64,000 nucleotides of DNA from positions 992,001 to 1,056,000 of the forward strand of contig NZ_CP127390.1 of the NCBI RefSeq assembly GCF_030286045.1, given 5' to 3'. Positions 1 to 7,444 of this stretch are shown here, one piece after another (within the stretch, counting starts at the first letter, position 1; the number at the start of each line of letters is the position of its first letter). Source of the DNA: Propionimicrobium sp. PCR01-08-3. GTDB lineage: Bacteria > Actinomycetota > Actinomycetes > Propionibacteriales > Propionibacteriaceae. Under the pieces are notes generated by a model, which saw nothing but the letters and a program-made list of their open reading frames with translations, made no database searches and was not told where the DNA came from. The translations under genes were made by a program, and so were the position numbers.

Positions 1-1
1 G

Positions 2-199
2 GTCGATCACGACGTCGAAACCGCGTCGGCGCTCGAACTCGCCAGGCGCAAGGCGCGTGGCGCGCACGAGCTGGACCGTGCGGTCGCCATGCGGCGAATT
101 GCGGGTGCGCTCGGGCGGAAGGGGTATTCCGGTGAACTCGCCTGGTCGTCCGCGCGGCAAGCGCTCGACGAACTTGCCGAGAGTCGAGACCAGGTGTGA
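2..199 (+). CDS. recX: RecX C-terminus (partial, 5' end outside window)
   Basis: The first 65 codons of the window, open from base 2 to the TGA at 197-199, read as the last helical repeat of RecX, the protein that binds RecA filaments and modulates recombinase activity. The recognisable part is an Ala/Arg/Leu-rich helix followed by the typical ending MRRIAGALGRKGYSGELAWS and a final helix. Only the C-terminal third is visible. In actinobacteria recX usually follows recA and precedes miaB, and miaB does lie 2.2 kb downstream, which supports the call. What intervenes here is a minus-strand operon. Family assignment rests on motif and synteny, not on a search. Confidence 0.8.
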   Translation, partial: VDHDVETASALELARRKARGAHELDRAVAMRRIAGALGRKGYSGELAWSSARQALDELAESRDQV

Positions 200-205
200 A
201 GGTGC

Positions 206-336
206 CGGCAATCGATGAGCGTGCCGAGGGTCGAGACGAGCTTGAGCATGCCGTGATCACGCGGCGAATTGCGGATGTATCCGTCCCGAAGGGCTACTGC
301 GCTGAGCCGGCTTGGTCGGCCGTCGGCAGGCTCTGA
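206..336 (+). pseudogene. Degenerate tandem copy of the recX 3' end
   Basis: Bases 235-336 realign without gaps, at an offset of 170, to the recX coding sequence starting at base 65. The anchor is GCGGCGAATTGCGG at 91-104, repeated identically at 261-274. The copy still reads in frame as a RecX-like tail (DELEHAVITRRIAD, then KGY and AWS in the expected positions) up to a TGA at 334-336. Bases 206-240 in turn resemble 155-193, the end of the intact gene, as if the tail had been duplicated in tandem and the junction then eroded. No start codon or RBS is present. It is a decayed duplication rather than a gene. Confidence 0.6.
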
Positions 337-371
337 ACAAACCCGCCGACAGCCGGGATTAAACCGGGAGC

Positions 372-1268
372 TCAGCGCTCGATCTTGTCGAGGCGCAGCA
401 TTTTTGCCAGTACGACGTCGAGATCGGCGTCGTCCCAGATCTTCTTCCAATCGTCGTTGATGATGGCGTGGCGGCCGTAGTCCATGGCCAGCAGGCAGGC
501 GTCGGAGAACGGGTTCGAGCCGCGTAGGGCGTTGGTCAGGGCGATGTAGATGTGGCCGTAGAAGATCGCTTTGACGGCGTCCTCGGGGATGCCGATCTCG
601 TTGACGGCATAGTCCATCGAATCTTTGAGGAATTGTCCGATCATGCAGCCGGTGGTCTCGACCAGGGTGGGTTCGAGTTGAGCGAGTTGCTTGACGGTGA
701 CCCAGTGCACGTCGATGACCGGAGCGTACTGCGCCTTGATGACCTGCTCGGCGACGGCCTGCTGCTTGTCGTCACCGTTTTCGAAGGCGGCCACGACTTC
801 CTGGGGGGCAGAGATGCCGCCGAAGGTGTCGTTCCACTGGTCACCGCTGCGTTCCAGGAACACCGACGGGTGACATGGGTGCGCGCACGCCATCGCCACG
901 TCGTCGCGGCGGGTCAGCAATCCGGCGTAGGCGGCGGCAGGATCAAGAGTCAGCATGATCGATCCGGCACGCATCAGCGGAACGACCTGCTTTGATACCG
1001 GGCCCAGCGCGATATCGGGAACCGCAAGGATCACAACATCACACCGATCTGCGACATCGTTGATGTCGGAGACCTCACGCCCGAGCGCGCGCACGGCCTC
1101 TTGGCCCTTTTCGGATGCTTCGCAGTAGTAGATGGTCGCGTCGGTCAGGTTGAGGTTGTTCGAGACGCGGGTGCCCATCTTGCCTGCGGCGCCGACCACG
1201 GCAATCGTGAGGCCGGGATCAAGTTCGACCTTTTTGCCGAACAGTGGATTGAGCTCCTTGTTGTTCAT
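372..1268 (-). CDS. NAD(P)-dependent oxidoreductase, PGDH-like / ApnO-like family
   Basis: This 298-residue protein has an N-terminal Rossmann fold (VVGAAGKMGTR at about residues 24-34, then VVILAVPDIAL) and an all-helical C-terminal half of the type found in 6-phosphogluconate-dehydrogenase-like proteins. The phosphogluconate-DH-C-like family includes D-apionate oxidoisomerase (ApnO). The conserved AHPCHPSVF and QLEPTLVETTG stretches fit that family. The start ATG at 1268 has a good AAGGAGA site and overlaps the TAA of the upstream sugar isomerase by one base (TAATG), so the two are translationally coupled. Likely role: oxidation of a sugar acid or 2-hydroxy acid. The exact substrate cannot be told from sequence. 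Confidence 0.7.
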   Translation of the reverse strand: MNNKELNPLFGKKVELDPGLTIAVVGAAGKMGTRVSNNLNLTDATIYYCEASEKGQEAVRALGREVSDINDVADRCDVVILAVPDIALGPVSKQVVPLMRAGSIMLTLDPAAAYAGLLTRRDDVAMACAHPCHPSVFLERSGDQWNDTFGGISAPQEVVAAFENGDDKQQAVAEQVIKAQYAPVIDVHWVTVKQLAQLEPTLVETTGCMIGQFLKDSMDYAVNEIGIPEDAVKAIFYGHIYIALTNALRGSNPFSDACLLAMDYGRHAIINDDWKKIWDDADLDVVLAKMLRLDKIER

Positions 1269-2092
1269 TATTTCTCCTTGTAGGTGTGATCATCGCGCCA
1301 TTTGCGCAAGGCGGTCAGGGAGGCGTTCGTCCAATCGCGTTCGATGGCGATGGTCTGCTCGATCGTGTCGTGCCAGGGCACCCAGTGTTCGACGATCGCC
1401 GACGGATCTCGCCCATCCGTGTAGACCGCGGACAGCTCGGCGTCGAGGTCGAGCAAACCGGCACCCATTCGTGCTCCCGCGTAGAGAAAGCCAACCCAGC
1501 CCTCGTTGCGGGTGAACGCGAAATCCTTGACATGCAGGTTGGTGACGAACGGAGCAGTCGACTCAATGACGTCCGCCGGGTTCTCGAGCGCCGACACACA
1601 GTTCGCCGGGTCGAGACAGATACCGACCCTCGGGGAGTCCACCGACGACACGATACCGACGAGCTCACCGGTGCTGACCTGTTCATAGGTTTCCAATGCG
1701 AGTGTGATGTCGGCGCCATCAAGATCGGGTATCAGCGCCGAGAGATCACCGGCGACACCATCCAGCCCGCGCTCATCGACCTCGACGCGTTGCACCATCG
1801 AACGCAACGTGCGTGCGCCCAGCAATCGCGCCTTGGCGACAAACTCGCGAAGATGCGCCGGATTCGTCCCGCGCGTGCCCAGCTCCAGATCAAGACCGAG
1901 GCTGGAGGCCTGGGTTTTGATCGCGGTGAGCTCTGCAGCGCTCAGATACGGCACTCGGGGATCGTCGCAGATCTGGAACACCTCGCAGCCCAGCTGCGCG
2001 GCCCGGTCCAGCATCTGGGGAATGTCCAATGGTTCGGGTGCACGTTCGTTCCATTCCCAGAACAGGGCATAACTGCCGATTCCGATCTTCAA
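1268..2092 (-). CDS. Sugar phosphate isomerase/epimerase-like TIM barrel
   Basis: The 274-residue product matches the AP_endonuclease_2/xylose-isomerase-like TIM-barrel superfamily. It opens with the MKIGIGSYALFWEW strand, has LALETYE carrying a metal-ligand Glu, CLDPANCVSALE with the Asp/Asn ligand region, NLHVKDF with His-x-Lys-Asp, and IVEHWVPW near the C-terminus. Members isomerise or epimerise keto-sugars, or dehydrate inositol derivatives, using a divalent metal. It is the first gene of a two-gene minus-strand operon with the PGDH-like oxidoreductase, and a 24-bp palindrome lies 89 bp upstream of its ATG. Together the pair looks like a small carbohydrate-acid catabolic module dropped between recX and miaB. 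Confidence 0.7.
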   Translation of the reverse strand: MKIGIGSYALFWEWNERAPEPLDIPQMLDRAAQLGCEVFQICDDPRVPYLSAAELTAIKTQASSLGLDLELGTRGTNPAHLREFVAKARLLGARTLRSMVQRVEVDERGLDGVAGDLSALIPDLDGADITLALETYEQVSTGELVGIVSSVDSPRVGICLDPANCVSALENPADVIESTAPFVTNLHVKDFAFTRNEGWVGFLYAGARMGAGLLDLDAELSAVYTDGRDPSAIVEHWVPWHDTIEQTIAIERDWTNASLTALRKWRDDHTYKEK

Positions 2093-2180
2093 CGCTCCAC
2101 CTCACTGTGCTGCCCGCATGATCCGGAAGAAGCCACCAATGATTGATCCGGTTCCGGAATCAGGATAGGCGATTGGCGAG

Positions 2181-2204
2181 AATTGATCAACCGGTTGACC
2201 AATT
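2181..2204. promoter_or_regulatory. 24-bp palindromic operator, LacI/GalR-like
   Basis: This 24-bp dyad is symmetric except for one mismatched pair. Its core is TCAACCGGTTGA and both ends read AATT. The AANCGNTT core (AACCGGTT) fits the usual central CG of LacI/GalR-family operators. It sits upstream of the divergent sugar-isomerase operon (start 2092) and about 220 bp upstream of miaB, so the minus operon is the likely target. A LacI-type gene is present at 30.2 kb, but its own operator has a different core (GATCGATC), so the cognate regulator is probably elsewhere. Confidence 0.55.
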
Positions 2205-2278
2205 GGTCGTCGGTGGCCATCCGAGTCAAACACGCGGTCCATTGCTGATTAGTGGAGCGAGAAGCCCGGTTGATGTGC

Positions 2279-2366
2279 CGAGTCCGCGTGCTGGCCTGGG
2301 AGAGACAAGGCAAGGTGGAAAGCTTGAAGGTGTAAAGGTCGAGTCTGCGTGCCGGCCCGGGAGAGA
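2279..2366 (+). repeat. 27-bp imperfect direct repeat upstream of miaB
   Basis: CGAGTCCGCGTGCTGGCCTG at 2279 and CGAGTCTGCGTGCCGGCCCG at 2340 begin two 27-bp copies (2279-2305 and 2340-2366) that differ at only a few positions, 61 bp apart. Both end in GGGAGAGA. They lie in the miaB leader (start 2426). Nothing assigns a function: they may be tandem regulator sites or a remnant of a small duplication. Confidence 0.4.
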
Positions 2367-2425
2367 TTCAGGAGCCGAAGCATGAAATCGGCAGAACGCC
2401 AATTGGCGATTACAGTAGATGCGCC

Positions 2426-3904
2426 ATGACTACGCAGCTCACATCGTCCTCACCGCGCACCTACCAGGTCATCACCTACGGGTGCCAGATGAACGTCCAC
2501 GACTCCGAACGCATCGCCGGCCTGCTCGAACACGCCGGTCTGGTGGCGGCCCCGGAGCCTTCAGGTGAGCTGGCCGATGCCGATGTGGTGGTCTTCAACA
2601 CGTGTGCGGTCAGGGAGAACGCCGACAACCGGCTCTACGGCAACCTCGGTCATATGGCCAAGATCAAACGGGGTCGTCCCGGGATGCAGATCGCGGTCGG
2701 CGGCTGCATGGCCCAAAAAGACCGCGATCTGATCACCACCAAGGCGCCATGGGTCGACGTGGTCTTCGGGACGAACAACCTGGGCTCGTTGCCGGTCTTG
2801 CTGGAGCGTGCCCGGATCACCGACGAGGCGCAGGTCGAGATCAAGGAGGCGTTGCAGACCTTCCCGTCGAACCTGCCGACCCATCGCGACTCCGCTTACG
2901 CGGCCTGGGTGTCGATCAGTGTGGGCTGCAACAACACCTGCACGTTCTGCATCGTGCCGAGCCTGCGCGGCAAGGAGACCGATCGCAGGCCTGGGGAGAT
3001 CCTGCGGGAAATCGAAATGCTGGTATCCGAAGGCGTGCAGGAGATCACCCTGCTCGGCCAGAACGTGAACACCTACGGGGTGGAGTTCGGCGACCGGTCG
3101 GCGTTCGCCCAGCTGCTGCGCTCCGTCGGCGAGGTCGACGGTCTGGAGCGCGTCCGATTCACCAGCCCGCATCCGGCGTCGTTCACCAATGATGTCATCG
3201 AAGCGATGGCCACCACCCACAATGTGATGCCGAGCCTGCACATGCCCTTGCAGTCCGGCTCCGACCGGGTGCTCAAAGCCATGCGGCGCAGCTACCGCAA
3301 AGACCGCTTCTTGCGCATCTTGGACGATGTTCGCTCCGCGATGCCGCACGCCGCCATCACCACCGACATCATCGTGGGCTTCCCGGGCGAAACCGAGGAG
3401 GATTTCGAGCAGACGCTTGAGGTCGTGCGGCGTGCCCGGTTCAGCGCCGCGTTCACCTTCCAGTACTCGATCCGCCCCGGCACCCCGGCCGCCACCATGC
3501 CCGATCAGGTGCCGGCCGACGTGGTGCAGGAACGCTACGAGCGGCTGGTCGCCGAGATCGAGCAGATCTCCTGGGAGGAGAACAAGGCTCTGGTCGGCAG
3601 CACCGCCGAGGTGCTCTTCGCCGCAGGTGAGGGACGCAAGGATGAGCGCACTTCTCGAGTGAGCGGACGGTCCCGGGACAATAGGCTCGTGCACGTTGCG
3701 ATGCCGGACGATCCCGCGTTCAGGCCTCGTCCGGGCGACATCGCCGAGGTCGAGATCACCCATGCAGCACCCCATCACCTGGTCGCCGACGCGCCGATCC
3801 GCAACCTGCGCCGGACCCGTGGGGGAGATGCCTGGCAGGCGGCGCAGACCCCGCGTCCGGCCGGAGTGGGGCTCGGGCTGCCGACCGTTGCGGGCATCCG
3901 GTGA
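2426..3904 (+). CDS. miaB: tRNA-2-methylthio-N6-isopentenyladenosine37 synthase MiaB
   Basis: This 492-residue radical-SAM methylthiotransferase converts i6A37 to ms2i6A37 in tRNAs reading UNN codons. Three N-terminal UPF0004 cysteines bind the auxiliary 4Fe-4S cluster: C20 (YGCQMN), C60 (FNTCAVREN) and C94 (GGCMAQ). The radical-SAM cluster motif CNNTCTFC uses C168, C172 and C175. A C-terminal TRAM domain ([18 protein letters not shown] region) binds tRNA. The ATG at 2426 puts the first cysteine where expected. It is followed 7 bp later by miaA, which supplies the isopentenyl precursor, so the two steps of the pathway are encoded together. Length and motifs are complete. Confidence 0.97.
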   Translation: MTTQLTSSSPRTYQVITYGCQMNVHDSERIAGLLEHAGLVAAPEPSGELADADVVVFNTCAVRENADNRLYGNLGHMAKIKRGRPGMQIAVGGCMAQKDRDLITTKAPWVDVVFGTNNLGSLPVLLERARITDEAQVEIKEALQTFPSNLPTHRDSAYAAWVSISVGCNNTCTFCIVPSLRGKETDRRPGEILREIEMLVSEGVQEITLLGQNVNTYGVEFGDRSAFAQLLRSVGEVDGLERVRFTSPHPASFTNDVIEAMATTHNVMPSLHMPLQSGSDRVLKAMRRSYRKDRFLRILDDVRSAMPHAAITTDIIVGFPGETEEDFEQTLEVVRRARFSAAFTFQYSIRPGTPAATMPDQVPADVVQERYERLVAEIEQISWEENKALVGSTAEVLFAAGEGRKDERTSRVSGRSRDNRLVHVAMPDDPAFRPRPGDIAEVEITHAAPHHLVADAPIRNLRRTRGGDAWQAAQTPRPAGVGLGLPTVAGIR

Positions 3905-3911
3905 TGACGGG

Positions 3912-4844
3912 ATGACCGGGCTTCCCCTGGTCGTGCTGATCGGGCCAACCGCGAGCGGCAAATCGTCCCTGGCGATCAGGCTCGCCGAACTGTTGGCGGC
4001 GCGTGGGCAACCGGCGGAAATAGTGAACGCCGATTCGATGCTGGTCTACCGCGGCATGAACATCGGCACCGCCAAGCCGACCCCGGACGAGCTCGCACGG
4101 GTCCGCCATCATCTCGTCGACATCATGGATGTGACGAAGAGCGCCTCGGTCGCCGAGTTTCAACTCATGGCGCGCCAGGCGATCAGCGAGTTGCGGGCCC
4201 GCGACATCGTCCCGATTCTGGTCGGCGGAAGCAGCCTGTACATCAGGGCGATCGTCGACAACTTCGATTTCCCGGGCACCGACCCGGCCATCCGCGCCAA
4301 GTGGCAGGCCGAACTCGACCGGATCGGCGCACCTGCTCTGCACCGGATCCTGGCCGAGCGCCAGCCCGAGGCCGCCGCCAGCATCCTGCCCGGCAACGGA
4401 CGCCGTATCGTGCGTGCCCTGGAGGTAATCGAACTCACCGGAGACTTCCGGCCGCGTCTGCCCGAGCCGAGCTACGCGCTGGATGATGTGCGCCAGTTCG
4501 GGCTCCGGATCGAACGATCCGAGATGGACGCGCGCATCGCCGCGAGGGTCGACCAGATGTGGGCGGCCGGCCTGGTCGACGAGGTGAGGCGACTGGTGGC
4601 CCAGGGGCTGCGCAGCGGGGTCACGGCGTCCAGGGGACTGGGGTATCAGCAGGTGCTGGACTATCTCGACGGTGAGATCACCGAGGACCAGGCCCGCGAA
4701 CAGACCATCGCCGGCACCAAGAGATTTGCGCGCAAGCAACTCGGCTGGTTCACCCGCGATCCAAGAATCAGCTGGCTTGACGCCCTGGGGTCAGGGCTCG
4801 CTGAGACGATCGTGGATGAACTCGGTTTTGCCGCCGGGCGGTGA
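3912..4844 (+). CDS. miaA: tRNA dimethylallyltransferase MiaA
   Basis: The 310-residue product transfers dimethylallyl from DMAPP to N6 of A37 in tRNA, giving the i6A substrate of MiaB. A P-loop GPTASGKSS begins at about residue 10. Family motifs NADSMLVYRGMNIGTAKPT, VGGSSLYIRA and the C-terminal ASRGLGYQQ and KRFARKQLGWFTRD follow in order. The frame stays open further upstream inside miaB, but the ATG at 3912 gives the canonical short N-terminus before the P-loop and places the gene just behind the miaB stop. dapF starts 12 bp after the stop. Full length for the family. Confidence 0.96.
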   Translation: MTGLPLVVLIGPTASGKSSLAIRLAELLAARGQPAEIVNADSMLVYRGMNIGTAKPTPDELARVRHHLVDIMDVTKSASVAEFQLMARQAISELRARDIVPILVGGSSLYIRAIVDNFDFPGTDPAIRAKWQAELDRIGAPALHRILAERQPEAAASILPGNGRRIVRALEVIELTGDFRPRLPEPSYALDDVRQFGLRIERSEMDARIAARVDQMWAAGLVDEVRRLVAQGLRSGVTASRGLGYQQVLDYLDGEITEDQAREQTIAGTKRFARKQLGWFTRDPRISWLDALGSGLAETIVDELGFAAGR

Positions 4845-4856
4845 CACACTGTGTTA

Positions 4857-5684
4857 ATGCAGACGTTGAGTTTCGCCAAGGGTCATGCAACACGCAATGA
4901 CTTCGTGATTCTCGTCGATCGCGAGAACATGATGCCGGTCGACGACCGGACAGTGCGTTGGTTGTGCGACCGCCGAGGCGGCATCGGAGCCGACGGCGTG
5001 CTACGTGCGGTGCGCGCCGAGCACATCCCCGAATGGCAGGGCGATCCCGGCTTGTGGTTCATGGATTACCGCAACGCCGACGGTTCGGTCGCAGAAATGT
5101 GCGGCAACGGGCTACGGCTATTCGTCCGGTATCTGCTCGATGAGGGCCTGCTGGGTACCGATGCCATTCGGATCGCGACCAGAGCCGGCCTCAGGGAGGC
5201 TTGGCCCTACCCGGACAGGCGGATCAAGGTCAGCATGGGGACCGCCACCATCTCTGCCGAGCAGACCTGGATCGAGTCGGCAGACAGGCGTTACCGGGCC
5301 GACATCGTGCAGGTCGGCAATCCGCACGCCGTCGTACACCTGGACGATCGGGCCGAGCTGGGCGCCCTGGATCTCCTGACCGCACCCACGTTCGACCCGG
5401 CGGTTTACCCAAGCGGGGTAAACATCGAATTCATCGTGCCCGCCGCCGATGACCAGGTCGCGATGAGAGTATTTGAACGCGGCGTGGGCGAGACCCAGTC
5501 GTGCGGCACCGGCGTGATTGCCTCGGCGGTGAGCCATCTGCGCAACCAGGGAAAGCCGGCCGGAGTGGTGACGGTCACCGTGCCGGGCGGGCCTCTGCGT
5601 GCCGAGATCAGCCCGGAGCAGGCCTATCTCAGCGGGCCGGCGGTCGTCGTCGCTCAGGGCCGGGTCATTCTGCCCGATTTCTGA
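4857..5684 (+). CDS. dapF: Diaminopimelate epimerase
   Basis: The enzyme interconverts LL- and meso-diaminopimelate, supplying meso-DAP for peptidoglycan and lysine. It is a PLP-independent two-base epimerase. Both catalytic cysteines are present: Cys82 in MCGNGLR and Cys216 in SCGTGV, counted from the ATG at 4857. The motifs DYRNADGS and VGNPHAVV are also intact. A GTG two codons upstream (4851) is an alternative start in the same frame; the ATG gives the more usual [17 protein letters not shown]-terminus. The gene follows miaA closely, the standard actinobacterial order miaB-miaA-dapF-hflX. Length of about 275 residues is normal. Confidence 0.95.
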   Translation: MQTLSFAKGHATRNDFVILVDRENMMPVDDRTVRWLCDRRGGIGADGVLRAVRAEHIPEWQGDPGLWFMDYRNADGSVAEMCGNGLRLFVRYLLDEGLLGTDAIRIATRAGLREAWPYPDRRIKVSMGTATISAEQTWIESADRRYRADIVQVGNPHAVVHLDDRAELGALDLLTAPTFDPAVYPSGVNIEFIVPAADDQVAMRVFERGVGETQSCGTGVIASAVSHLRNQGKPAGVVTVTVPGGPLRAEISPEQAYLSGPAVVVAQGRVILPDF

Positions 5685-5717
5685 GCGCCATGCCGGCCGG
5701 GTTTCCGGGACGCGGGG

Positions 5718-5843
5718 CATGGTGAGGATTGCCAACTCGTTCTTGTGATGCGGGAAGCGCAGATCAACACCGCCGCCATGAATGTCGAATTTACTGCCGA
5801 GATACGTGAGACTGCGCATCCGGAACCAGGGCCGGCCTTCCTC
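5718..5843 (-). pseudogene. Cysteinyl-tRNA synthetase (cysS) fragment
   Basis: On the minus strand between dapF and hflX, about 42 codons read [16 protein letters not shown] followed by [20 protein letters not shown]. This is the hallmark segment of class I cysteinyl-tRNA synthetases (GRPGWHIECSAM, a linker, then HGGGxDLxFPHHENE). The cysteine of the IECS motif is missing, and recognisable homology stops within a few codons of NELA. There is no ORF of the size of the enzyme, so this is a stranded, decayed internal fragment. A related source would be cysS itself rather than mshC, because HGGG and FPHHxNE match the synthetase better. Confidence 0.7.
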
Positions 5844-5962
5844 GATGCTGCCGGGCCGATGCCCCCATCTCGCAGTCGACGCTCAACGGCACGAAACGGA
5901 CGGCTGGCAAGGTCGTTCGCACGAGCGTCCGACTTTCTGCCGCGGGCTAGACTGGCTGAACG

Positions 5963-7444
5963 ATGACTGAAGAACCGATGATGTTCGACGACAAGCTGGA
6001 TGATCAACTCACCGAGTGGGACGAGCCGGAACTCAATGACGACTACTCGGACGACGACATTTCCGAGGGGGAACTTGATCGCGCCCAGCGACACTCGTTG
6101 CGGCGCATAGCCGGGCTGTCCACCGAACTCGAAGACGTCAGCGAGGTCGAATACCGTAGGCTGCGCCTGGAGAGAGTGGTGCTGGTCAGCGTGTGGACGA
6201 GCGGCACCCAGCAAGATGCCGACAATGCGATGTTCGAGTTGAAGGCCCTGGCCGAGACCGCCGGTTCCGAGGTCTTGGACGGCCTGGTGCAGCGGCGGCC
6301 GCGACCCGACCCCGCAACCTATGTCGGACGCGGAAAAGTCGAAGAAGTCCGCGAAGCCGTCCAGGCAACCGGCGCGGATACGGTGATCTGCGACGGTGAA
6401 CTGAGCCCGGCTCAGTTGCGTACCCTGGAGGACCGTATCGGAGTGAAGGTCGTCGACCGCACCGCTCTGATCCTCGACATCTTCGCTCAGCACGCCAAGA
6501 GCGTGGAGGGCAAAGCCCAAGTGGAGCTGGCCCAGCTGAACTACCTCAAGCAACGGTTGCGCGGGTGGGGCGGCAATTTGAGCAGGCAGGTCGGCGGCCG
6601 TGCCTCGGGCGGTGCCGGAATCGGTGGACGCGGACCTGGCGAGACCAAGATCGAAACCGACCGGCGCCGGATCGGCCACCGCATCTCAATTTTGCGGCAC
6701 AACCTGAAGGACATGGAGAGCACCCGGGCGATCAAAAGGGCCGACCGGCAGCGGCATCGCGTGCCGTCGGTGGCGATCGTCGGCTACACCAATGCGGGCA
6801 AATCCTCCCTGCTGAACCGGCTGACCAACGCCGGCGTGCTGGTCGAAAATGCTTTGTTCGCCACGTTGGATCCGACGACCCGGCGCACCACCACCTCCGA
6901 TGGCCGGGTCTTTACGCTGACCGATACCGTCGGCTTCGTCCGGCATCTGCCCACCGACCTGGTGGAAGCCTTTCGTTCGACCCTCGAAGAGACGGTCGAC
7001 GCCGACCTGCTGGTACATGTCGTGGACGGATCGGATCCGGACCCGGTCGGCCAGGTGGACGCCGTGCACAAGGTGCTGGGCGAGATAGGCGCTGCCGAGC
7101 GTCCCGAGCTGCTGGTCATCAACAAGATCGACCGGGCCGACCCCGACACGGTCGCAGTACTGAAAAACCGCTATCCGGGGGCTGTCGCCGTGTCCGCCAG
7201 GACAGGTGAGGGCGTGGACGCCCTGCGGACGGCCGTCGAGGACCGGTTGCCGATTCCGCAGACCAAGGTGACCGCGCTGGTGCCCTGGGATCGCGGAGAC
7301 CTGGTCGATCGCGTCCACCGCGAGGCGGAGCTGGATCATCTCGAGCACCAGGCCGGCGGCACGTTGCTGACCGCCCGTGTCTATCCGGATCTGGCGGCCC
7401 AGCTGGAACCGTTTGAGCGAACCGGCGAGCCCACCGGTGAGTGA
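5963..7444 (+). CDS. hflX: Ribosome-associated GTPase HflX
   Basis: This 493-residue protein carries the N-terminal HflX domain (ATYVGRGKVEEVREA, LSPAQLRTLED) and the glycine-rich linker GGRASGGAGIGGRGPGETK. A G domain follows, with P-loop GYTNAGKSSLLNRL at about residues 273-286, the switch DPTTRRT, DTVGFVRHLP and NKID. HflX binds the 50S subunit and splits stalled or stressed 70S ribosomes. The acidic extension before the HflX domain is common in actinobacteria. The start ATG at 5963 has no SD, but a -10-like TAGACT at 5948-5953 would put transcription at the start codon, suggesting a leaderless mRNA. It overlaps the next gene by 8 bp. Confidence 0.95.
   Translation: MTEEPMMFDDKLDDQLTEWDEPELNDDYSDDDISEGELDRAQRHSLRRIAGLSTELEDVSEVEYRRLRLERVVLVSVWTSGTQQDADNAMFELKALAETAGSEVLDGLVQRRPRPDPATYVGRGKVEEVREAVQATGADTVICDGELSPAQLRTLEDRIGVKVVDRTALILDIFAQHAKSVEGKAQVELAQLNYLKQRLRGWGGNLSRQVGGRASGGAGIGGRGPGETKIETDRRRIGHRISILRHNLKDMESTRAIKRADRQRHRVPSVAIVGYTNAGKSSLLNRLTNAGVLVENALFATLDPTTRRTTTSDGRVFTLTDTVGFVRHLPTDLVEAFRSTLEETVDADLLVHVVDGSDPDPVGQVDAVHKVLGEIGAAERPELLVINKIDRADPDTVAVLKNRYPGAVAVSARTGEGVDALRTAVEDRLPIPQTKVTALVPWDRGDLVDRVHREAELDHLEHQAGGTLLTARVYPDLAAQLEPFERTGEPTGE

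Noticed and set aside
3640-3680. Resemblance of a miaB segment to the hrpA insert repeat
   Set aside because: The segment encodes the ordinary MiaB TRAM motif ([20 protein letters not shown]) and aligns only with gaps, so it is probably coincidental.
2561-3961. Long minus-strand open frame opposite miaB (and similar ones opposite phosphoketolase 36254-37795, hrpA 38273-39715 and 40142-41935, sigA 53479-54957)
   Set aside because: Each lies antisense to a gene with clear family motifs, has no RBS or recognisable domain and is explained by high-GC codon usage of the real gene.
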